Positions 59,104-64,000 of a stretch of 64,000 bases of DNA are shown piece by piece. This DNA is from Bacteroidaceae bacterium (GTDB lineage Bacteria > Bacteroidota > Bacteroidia > Bacteroidales > Bacteroidaceae), in the NCBI GenBank assembly GCA_017469925.1, contig JAFUFK010000017.1:26183-90182 (forward strand). The letters are read 5' to 3'. The notes beneath the pieces are model-generated. The model saw nothing but the letters and a program-made list of their open reading frames with translations, was not told the origin of the DNA and ran no database searches. Each line of letters begins with the position of its first letter. Position 1 is the first letter of the stretch. Both the position numbers and the translations under genes were made by a program.

Positions 59104-59847
59104 ATGATAGACCTATTAAAGACCCGCCGAACCATTCGTAAGTACACCTCAGCCCCCGTTGACGACGCGCTATTGAACCGTCTTCTGGACGCTTCAGCAC
59201 GCACCCAGACGATGGGCAATCTCCAACTCTACAGCGTAGTGGTCACGCGCGACGAGGAGATGAAACGCCGCCTCTCGCCAGCCCATTTCGGTCAGCCGAT
59301 GGTCATGCAGGCTCCTGTTGTGCTGACCATCTGTGCCGACTTCAATCGCACCTCGGAGTGGTGTCGCAATCGCAAGGCCGTCCCCGGCTATGACAATCTG
59401 CTCAGTTTCATCAATGCCGCAAGCGATGCCCTGCTCTATACGCAGACCTTCTCCTGCCTGGCCGAGGAGGCCGGATTGGGCGTGTGTTATCTGGGCACCA
59501 CGGTCTATCAGCCCCAGCAGATTATCGACATACTCGGCCTTCCGCGCCTGGTGATGCCCATTGCCACGCTTACCGTGGGGTGGCCCGACGAGGTGCCTGC
59601 CCTGAGCGACCGCCTCCCCATGGCTGCGTTTGTCCACGACGAACGCTACCACGATTATTCGCCAGCCGACATCGACCGCTATTACACGCCCAAGGAGGCC
59701 TTGCCCGAGAACCGTCATTTCGTAGCTGTCAACAACAAGGAGACGCTTGCCCAGGTCTTTGCCGAGATACGTTATACAAAAAAGGACAACGAATCGTTGT
59801 CCCAGCTCTTTCTCGACACCCTCCGCAAGCAAGGGTTCCTTGAATAG
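59104..59847 (+). CDS. Nitroreductase-family flavoprotein
   Basis: 247 residues from ATG 59104 (MIDLLKTRRTIRKYT). FMN-binding nitroreductase fold: RRTIRKYTSAPVDDALLNRL at the FMN phosphate end, DASARTQTMGNLQLYSVVVT, FINAASDALLYTQTFSCLAE, and GLGVCYLGTTVYQPQQIIDI with the glycine-rich FMN loop, then LPRLVMPIATLTVGWP. Its natural substrate is unknown (quinones, nitro compounds or flavin are typical). Divergent from the folB pair. Confidence 0.88.
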   Translation: MIDLLKTRRTIRKYTSAPVDDALLNRLLDASARTQTMGNLQLYSVVVTRDEEMKRRLSPAHFGQPMVMQAPVVLTICADFNRTSEWCRNRKAVPGYDNLLSFINAASDALLYTQTFSCLAEEAGLGVCYLGTTVYQPQQIIDILGLPRLVMPIATLTVGWPDEVPALSDRLPMAAFVHDERYHDYSPADIDRYYTPKEALPENRHFVAVNNKETLAQVFAEIRYTKKDNESLSQLFLDTLRKQGFLE

Positions 59848-59874
59848 CAATGTGCTTGACTTAATGGACTTAAT

Positions 59875-59943
59875 GAAGTTATAGAAGTTAAGAAGTTAAG
59901 AAGTTATAGAAGTTAAGAAGTTATAGAAGTTAAGAAGTTATAG
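59875..59943. repeat. GAAGTTA(TA)A tandem repeat between nitroreductase and four-helix gene
   Basis: Eight imperfect copies of GAAGTTAA or GAAGTTATA. An inverted relative (TAACTTC words) is at 60361-60404, on the other side of the four-helix gene. The 59848-59962 gap holds nothing else. Confidence 0.85.
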
Positions 59944-59962
59944 ACGACACGCTTTCTATAGA

Positions 59963-60346
59963 TTAAAACTCGTCTCCAATGCCTTTGTCTTCTTTTATTG
60001 CTTGGCAATACGCATTAAGTATCGAACTTGTAGTTTCAATCTTCTCCCACATGTTGTTGGCTGTCGTCTCGTCATAATATCCGACATCATGTGCTAAAAT
60101 TATGTAATATCTACATTCTTCAAGTGACCCTTGTGCAATGTTGAAAAACCGAAGTTTGTCTGCCTTAGATAGTTTTTTATATCCTTCGGCAATATTTGCG
60201 GCAATGGAAACAGCCGCTCGTTGAAACTGAGGTACCAACGCAAATTTTTCATCCTCAGGGAACATCTGCTTTGTGGCATAAAAAGCAAGTACGAAATCAT
60301 GAGCCTTTTGCCATGCTCGTACTTCTCTAAATGTCTTACTCGCCAT
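59963..60346 (-). CDS. Four-helix-bundle protein (23S rRNA intervening-sequence family)
   Basis: 127 residues. FREVRAWQKAHDFVLAFY at the start, FPEDEKFALVPQFQRAAVSI, AANIAEGYKKLSKADKLRFF and GSLEECRYYIILAHDVGY are the hallmarks of the S23/four-helix-bundle family first seen in 23S rRNA intervening sequences. Function unknown, though such genes are widely scattered. The base composition is clearly more AT-rich than its neighbours, and the gene is bracketed by inverted GAAGTTA repeats, which suggests recent arrival. Confidence 0.9.
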   Translation of the reverse strand: MASKTFREVRAWQKAHDFVLAFYATKQMFPEDEKFALVPQFQRAAVSIAANIAEGYKKLSKADKLRFFNIAQGSLEECRYYIILAHDVGYYDETTANNMWEKIETTSSILNAYCQAIKEDKGIGDEF

Positions 60347-60360
60347 AATATGTGTCGTCT

Positions 60361-60404
60361 TTAACTTCGCTAACTTCCCTAACTTCGTTAATTCCGTTAA
60401 CTTT
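60361..60404. repeat. TAACTTC repeat at the 3' end of dnaA
   Basis: TTAACTTCGCTAACTTCCC and then TAACTTCGTTAATTCCGTTA: five TAACTTC-like words, inverted relative to 59875-59943. It touches the dnaA stop codon. Confidence 0.75.
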
Positions 60405-61800
60405 CCTTCATTCTTTTCTCCACTTCCCCAATCGCCTTGGCGAAGTCCTTGTCCGTGAGCATGCGGTCCTTCACCTGATTGATGCTGTGGAGCACTGTCG
60501 CATGGTTGCGGTTGCCGATGTGCAGACCAATCTTGCTCGTCGTCATCTTCGTGTGCTTCTGAGCCAGATACATGACGACCTGACGCACCAGGACGATGTT
60601 AGCCTTGCGACTCTTCGAGAAAACATCCTCCTGACTGATGCTCCATTGCTCGCAAGCCTGTTCGATAATCTTCTCCAGCGTGGCGGGCTTTGCCTGATAC
60701 TTGATGGTACGGCGGACGATTTGCTCGGCCAGCGCCAGGTCGATGTCGCGGTTATAGACCACCGAGAAGGCCATCAGGGAGTTGACGATACCCTCCAGGT
60801 CACGCACGCTCTCGTTGACGTTAGCCGCAATGTAGTCGATGACATCCTCGGGAATACTCAGGCCGTCGCGGCGCATCTTGTTTACAAGAATCTTTCGGCA
60901 GAGGTCCTGGTTGGGTTTCTCGAGTTCCGTCATCAGTCCCCACTTGAAGCGTGTCAGCAATCTCTCCTCCATGCCCTGCATGCTGGCCGGCTCGCGGTCG
61001 CTCGTCAGGACTATCTGCTTGCCGTTCATCTTCAGGTGGTTGAAGATGTGGAAGAAGGCCTCCTGCGTGGCTTTTGCTCCGGAGAGTTCCTGTATGTCGT
61101 CGATGATGAGCAGGTCGATGGTCTGGTAGAAGTGGATGAAACTGTTGAAGTTATTGTCGCGCCGGCTGTCGGTAAATTGCACCATAAACTGGTGGGCCGT
61201 GACGTAGAGCACGCGCTTCTCGGGGTGCAACTCCTTTGCCAGCAGTCCGATGGCATTCACGAGATGCGTCTTTCCTACGCCCGAACTGCCGTAGATGAAT
61301 AGTGGGTTGAAGGTCGATTGCTTCGGGTTCTCGGCAATGCTCTTTCCCACACTTCGGGGCAGTTTGTTGCTTTCGCCCTCGATGAAGTTCTCGAAGCGAT
61401 AGTCGGGATTCAGTTGCGAGTCGAGGTCGTCTTCGGCGGGCCGGCGCACCGGTTGCTTGAAGACCTTGTCCTTCGACATGCGTTGTTGTCTGACGCCGTC
61501 CGACGGCCCTTCCAATTCGATGTCGATGTCGCTGTTGCTGTCGGTCTGTATGCGGTAGATGATGCTGACGCCCTTGCTAAAGACACGCCACACGACGTTA
61601 TACATCAGTGGCTTGAACTGTCCGTCGAGCATCTCGAAGAAGAAGTTCGTAGGCACGCGCAACGTCAGTTCCTTAGCCTCCGTGTCGAAGGCCACGAACT
61701 CCACAGGCTGGAACCAGGTCTGGTACTCCTGTTCCTTCACGTTGCACTTGATAATCTCAAGGCACCTCTCCCACTTCTTATCCGCGTTCGCTGTTGCCAT
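60397..61800 (-). CDS. dnaA: Chromosomal replication initiator DnaA
   Basis: 467 residues from ATG 61800 (MATANADKKWERCLEIIK). Domain I (residues 1-90), linker, AAA+ domain with NPLFIYGSSGVGKTHLVNAI near residue 170, LLIIDDIQELSGAKATQEAF (Walker B) and the DNA-binding domain IV with MTTSKIGLHIGNRNHATVLH (the DnaA signature helix). No cluster of DnaA boxes is seen in the neighbouring gaps, so the origin is probably elsewhere. It follows the MlaD-like gene by 31 bp on the same strand. Confidence 0.97.
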   Translation of the reverse strand: MATANADKKWERCLEIIKCNVKEQEYQTWFQPVEFVAFDTEAKELTLRVPTNFFFEMLDGQFKPLMYNVVWRVFSKGVSIIYRIQTDSNSDIDIELEGPSDGVRQQRMSKDKVFKQPVRRPAEDDLDSQLNPDYRFENFIEGESNKLPRSVGKSIAENPKQSTFNPLFIYGSSGVGKTHLVNAIGLLAKELHPEKRVLYVTAHQFMVQFTDSRRDNNFNSFIHFYQTIDLLIIDDIQELSGAKATQEAFFHIFNHLKMNGKQIVLTSDREPASMQGMEERLLTRFKWGLMTELEKPNQDLCRKILVNKMRRDGLSIPEDVIDYIAANVNESVRDLEGIVNSLMAFSVVYNRDIDLALAEQIVRRTIKYQAKPATLEKIIEQACEQWSISQEDVFSKSRKANIVLVRQVVMYLAQKHTKMTTSKIGLHIGNRNHATVLHSINQVKDRMLTDKDFAKAIGEVEKRMKES

Positions 61801-61831
61801 ACTTCTCACCTTCTCATTTTCTCCCCTTCTT

Positions 61832-62716
61832 CTACTTCGCCTTCCTCCCAATCAGTGAGATGTGGACGTAGCGTTGCGGGTTCTGCTTCAGGTCCTCAAG
61901 CAGGTTCGTAGCACTGTTCACCGTCGAGTTCAGGTTGCCATAGAGCGCCGTATCGTTCAGGAGCATCCCCAGGCTGCCGTCCTTGCGGTTAAGTTTCTCG
62001 GTCGTAGCCTGCAAGTTGTCCATCGTCGTATTCACGCGTCCCAGGGTCGATTGCAGGTCCAGTTGTGTCAGGTTGTCCGTCAGGGTAGCCACGTTCTCAC
62101 CCGCCTTGTTGAAGGTCGTAGTCATCTGCGGGATATCCTTACCCAACAGGGTGTTCAGTCGCTTCGAACTCTCGTTCAGGCTTGCCGTCAGTGTTTCGGC
62201 GTTCTGGAGCGTCTGTGCCAGGTTGGGATTCTGGGCCAGCGTGTTCAGTGTCTGGATGAGCGAATCCACGTGGGCCAGCACCAGTTCCACCTGAGGCATT
62301 GCCCCCGTAATGGCCCCCATCAGCCCGTTAGCCGCCGTGCCCACGATGGTGTCGCCCGGCATGTATCGGTCGGCAGGGTTGGGACCCATTGTCATGTTCA
62401 GCGTACATCCGCCCAGCATGGCCTCGTCCAGTGCTGCGATGGTCCCGTGCGGAATCTTCACGTTCCGGTTCACACTGATGGCCACGATGACGTTGCCGGG
62501 ATGGTTATAGTCGTAGCTTACGTTGCTCACGATGCCGATGTTGAAGCCGTCGGCATACACCGTGCTCGACTTCGACAGCGCCTTCGCGTCCTTAAACTGT
62601 ATGTAATAGGTATCGTTGGTGTTGAACAACTTCATGCCTTTCAGGAACTTCATCCCAAAGAACAGCAGCACCAAGGCCACAATACCCGTCAGTCCTATCT
62701 TTACTTCACGTCTCAT
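61832..62716 (-). CDS. MCE/MlaD-family lipid-transport protein
   Basis: 294 residues from ATG 62716 (MRREVKIGLTGIVAL). An N-terminal membrane anchor (IGLTGIVALVLLFFGMKFL), then one MCE domain (residues about 36-115: YYIQFKDAKALSKSSTVYADGFNIGIV, NVIVAISVNRNVKIPHGT) and a long helical stretch (VLAHVDSLIQTLNTLAQNPN..., ETLTASLNESSKRLNTLLGK) like the helical barrel of MlaD/PqiB-type proteins. Likely carries phospholipids across the periplasm; the ATPase and permease partners are not in the window. Confidence 0.85.
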   Translation of the reverse strand: MRREVKIGLTGIVALVLLFFGMKFLKGMKLFNTNDTYYIQFKDAKALSKSSTVYADGFNIGIVSNVSYDYNHPGNVIVAISVNRNVKIPHGTIAALDEAMLGGCTLNMTMGPNPADRYMPGDTIVGTAANGLMGAITGAMPQVELVLAHVDSLIQTLNTLAQNPNLAQTLQNAETLTASLNESSKRLNTLLGKDIPQMTTTFNKAGENVATLTDNLTQLDLQSTLGRVNTTMDNLQATTEKLNRKDGSLGMLLNDTALYGNLNSTVNSATNLLEDLKQNPQRYVHISLIGRKAK

Positions 62717-62722
62717 ACACAT

Positions 62723-63481
62723 TCAATCTTTATAGTAGTTCTTAAAGGCGTTGAATATCGCACGGCTCATCTTGGCCACGCCATCCTTTGAGTTCAGGAA
62801 AGCCTCCTCCGCCTTATTGTTAATGTATCCCAATTCGATGAGCGCACTCGGCATCGACGTGTTCCTCAGCACCAGGAACCCCGCCTGATACACGCCCTTG
62901 TTGACGCGCCCAGCATGCGTGGCAAACTGCTGTTGCACCATTCCTGCGAACTTCACGCTCTGCTTCATGTGCGTGTCCTGCATCAGTTCGAAGATGATGT
63001 ACGACTCGCTCGACTTCGGGTCGAACCCCTCGTACCTCTCTTCGTAGTTCGCCTCCAGGGTGATGACCGAGTTCTCGCGCTTGGCCACCGCCAGGTTGTC
63101 GGCGGCTCGGTGCATACCCAGCGTGTACGTCTCCGTGCCTCGGGCCGTCGTACCTGCCTTGCCGGCTGCCGTCGAGTTCGTGTGTATGCTCACGAACAGG
63201 TCGGCCTTGTTCCGGTTTGCTATGCGAGCCCGCTCGTCCAGTTCTATGAAGGTGTCCGTCTTGCGGGTATATACCACCTTCACGTCGGGGCAGTTCTGCT
63301 CCACCAATCGGCCAAACTCAAGTGCGATAGCCAGGTTGATGTCCTTCTCCTTCGAGGTGAAGCCCAGTGCTCCGGCGTCCTTGCCTCCATGGCCTGCGTC
63401 GATTACCAACGTATAGGCCCCTGCCGTGCCCGGCATCAGCAGGCTCAACGCCAGTATCGCTAAAAAACAAACTTGTTTCAT
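62723..63481 (-). CDS. N-acetylmuramoyl-L-alanine amidase (Amidase_3)
   Basis: A 252-residue exported zinc amidase with signal peptide (MKQVCFLAILALSLLMPGTAGA). Amidase_3 motifs: YTLVIDAGHGGKDAGALG with the first zinc His, NLAIALEFGRLVEQ with the zinc Glu further on, LFVSIHTNSTA with the second His, and LVLRNTSMPSALIELGYIN with the catalytic Glu. It cuts the peptide stem from peptidoglycan in daughter-cell separation. There is no LysM or AMIN domain. First gene of amidase-mlaD-dnaA, with a full promoter upstream. Confidence 0.95.
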   Translation of the reverse strand: MKQVCFLAILALSLLMPGTAGAYTLVIDAGHGGKDAGALGFTSKEKDINLAIALEFGRLVEQNCPDVKVVYTRKTDTFIELDERARIANRNKADLFVSIHTNSTAAGKAGTTARGTETYTLGMHRAADNLAVAKRENSVITLEANYEERYEGFDPKSSESYIIFELMQDTHMKQSVKFAGMVQQQFATHAGRVNKGVYQAGFLVLRNTSMPSALIELGYINNKAEEAFLNSKDGVAKMSRAIFNAFKNYYKD

Positions 63482-63500
63482 TGGCGCAAATTTTGCGTTG

Positions 63501-63530
63501 CAAAGTTAATGAAAGTCAGGGGAAATACAA
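63501..63530 (-). promoter_or_regulatory. Promoter of the amidase-mlaD-dnaA run
   Basis: The minus strand has TTG (63530-63528), 19 bases, then TAACTTTG (63508-63501), 19 bases before the amidase ATG. Confidence 0.75.
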
Positions 63531-63585
63531 AATGATTTATAATATTTATTTTAGAAACCTTCGACCCTCTCATCGTTCAATGCGC

Positions 63586-63651
63586 ATCGAACGAACGTTC
63601 CATCACGATTGAACGAACGTTCCATCACGATCGAACGATGGTAGGTTCGAG
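63586..63651. repeat. 22-bp tandem repeat containing GAACGTTC
   Basis: ATCGAACGAACGTTCCATCA followed by CG starts at 63586, again at 63608 with one change, and in degraded form at 63630. Each of the first two units has the palindrome GAACGTTC. It lies about 60 bp upstream of the amidase promoter. Confidence 0.8.
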
Positions 63652-63719
63652 AAGTCCCCTCTCACCAGTGCACGGCATTTATCTCACAAAAACCGGAAAA
63701 ACCCTTTGCCAATGGTCTC

Positions 63720-63999
63720 GCGTCTGTGACGCTGCCCCTCGCGACCGTAGTCGCCTTGCTGAGCAAGCTCACCCAGCGCCTCCGTCCCCGAATGGCGCAC
63801 TTCGTGCCGAGCCCAAACTCGTTTGAGACTCGGCACGCAATTGCCCAATCGAAGAGCCACAGGCTTGGCAGGAAAGAAAAGGGGTTTTTTTCGGTTTTTT
63901 TGTTATGAAACCCTCTCACCTCTCCCCAGCACGAAGTGCTTATGCCAGCATGAAGTGCTAACACCAGGCCCGACGGGCCTTTCCCAGCGCCCTGGCGCT
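63720..63999. repeat. Run of short hairpins filling the right end of the window
   Basis: No gene is seen from 63482 to the end. Hairpins, mostly with 3-4 base loops: GCGTC/GACGC (63720-63732), GCGAC/GTCGC (63741-63754), CTTGC/GCAAG (63755-63767), GCAC/GTGC (63797-63807), CGTGCCGAG/CTCGGCACG (63803-63837, longer loop), then four at 19-20 bp steps, each after CC: AGCAC/GTGCT (63928), AGCAT/GTGCT (63947), AGGCCC/GGGCCT (63966) and AGCGC/GCGCT (63986). Stem sequences differ while pairing is kept. It probably continues beyond the window. Confidence 0.7.
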
Positions 64000-64000
64000 A

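Noticed and set aside
63662-63964. 100-codon minus-strand ORF near the window end
   Set aside because: It runs through the hairpin array, and its product has no family features or signal.
60397-64000. Chromosomal origin beside dnaA
   Set aside because: No group of TTATNCACA-type DnaA boxes was seen in the gaps around dnaA or upstream of the amidase. The repeats there have other sequences. A GC-skew plot of the full chromosome would decide.
1-64000. tRNA, rRNA or tmRNA genes
   Set aside because: All gaps were scanned by eye for clover-leaf features and a TTCGAATC-like T arm; none was convincing.

Overview
The window comes from a fairly GC-rich chromosome of the Bacteroidota, order Bacteroidales, most like Prevotellaceae or a close relative. 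The support is: promoters of the TTG-N19/20-TAnnTTTG type and few Shine-Dalgarno sequences; a fused LpxC/FabZ; DAHP synthase fused to chorismate mutase; C-terminal sorting tails of the type IX secretion kind (LSGRRV...GVYIVNGRK) on several exported proteins; and families largely confined to this phylum (DUF6621, DUF5715, HU-HIG, BspA-like leucine-rich repeats). Placement at genus level is not possible from the sequence alone. Most genes are on the minus strand.

Layout. 1-5.9 kb: a lipoprotein with a fasciclin-like start (cut by the window edge), a secreted GH128-like glycosidase and a GH43 glycosidase. 5.9-13.1 kb: PBP1A, miaA, a pRiA4b ORF-3-like protein and the lipid A genes lpxA, lpxC/fabZ and lpxD, tightly packed. 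13.1-16.9 kb: pyrF, prfA, a toxin-antitoxin pair, purM. 17.1-22.3 kb: an accessory block with an HU-like protein, a zinc-finger/toprim primase, a DUF3987-like ATPase and two unrecognised genes. 22.3-26.8 kb: phoH-purC-menG-aroE-manA read leftward. 26.9-31.5 kb, plus strand: a DUF5715 protein, a Spy-like protein, DUF6621, a carboxynorspermidine-synthase-like dehydrogenase and recA. 31.6-44 kb: cell-surface and secreted proteins (CotH, SIMPL, patatin, GH2, and a 1576-residue C10 protease with EF-hand and BspA repeats). 44-50.3 kb: a HAD phosphatase, trmO, a tannase-like esterase, DUF554 and cobS-cobT-cobU. 50.5-55 kb: hsp20, then pheA-aminotransferase-aroF/CM-tyrA. 55-64 kb: a Cu/Zn permease with an HMA domain, an OadA-like carboxyltransferase, folB, a ribonucleotide-reductase-tail-like protein, a nitroreductase, a four-helix-bundle protein, dnaA, an MCE/MlaD protein, an amidase and a repeat-rich non-coding end.

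The most notable material is non-coding. (1) The pheA-tyrA operon has a complete ribosome-mediated attenuator: a promoter, a 24-codon leader peptide in which 9 of residues 5-15 are Tyr or Phe, a perfect 9-bp antiterminator and a terminator. (2) Two loci 45 kb apart carry the same composite: a gene end, then a terminator of shared sequence, then five copies of a GTTAAC-centred motif at an exact 23-bp period, in the same orientation relative to the gene. (3) A REP/BIME-like palindromic repeat (GACCCYTCTCC...CCTCCCCC/GGGGGAGG) occurs about ten times. Several copies lie in frame inside enzymes (pyrF, purM, purC, the toprim protein, cobT, cobU), sometimes as inverted pairs. A second repeat, rich in TTAGAGGTGAG, encodes SPLTS-type peptides inside CobS, CobT and a GH2 enzyme. 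(4) The right-hand end is a run of short hairpins whose stems change in sequence but keep pairing.

No tRNA, rRNA, CRISPR array or transposase gene was found.
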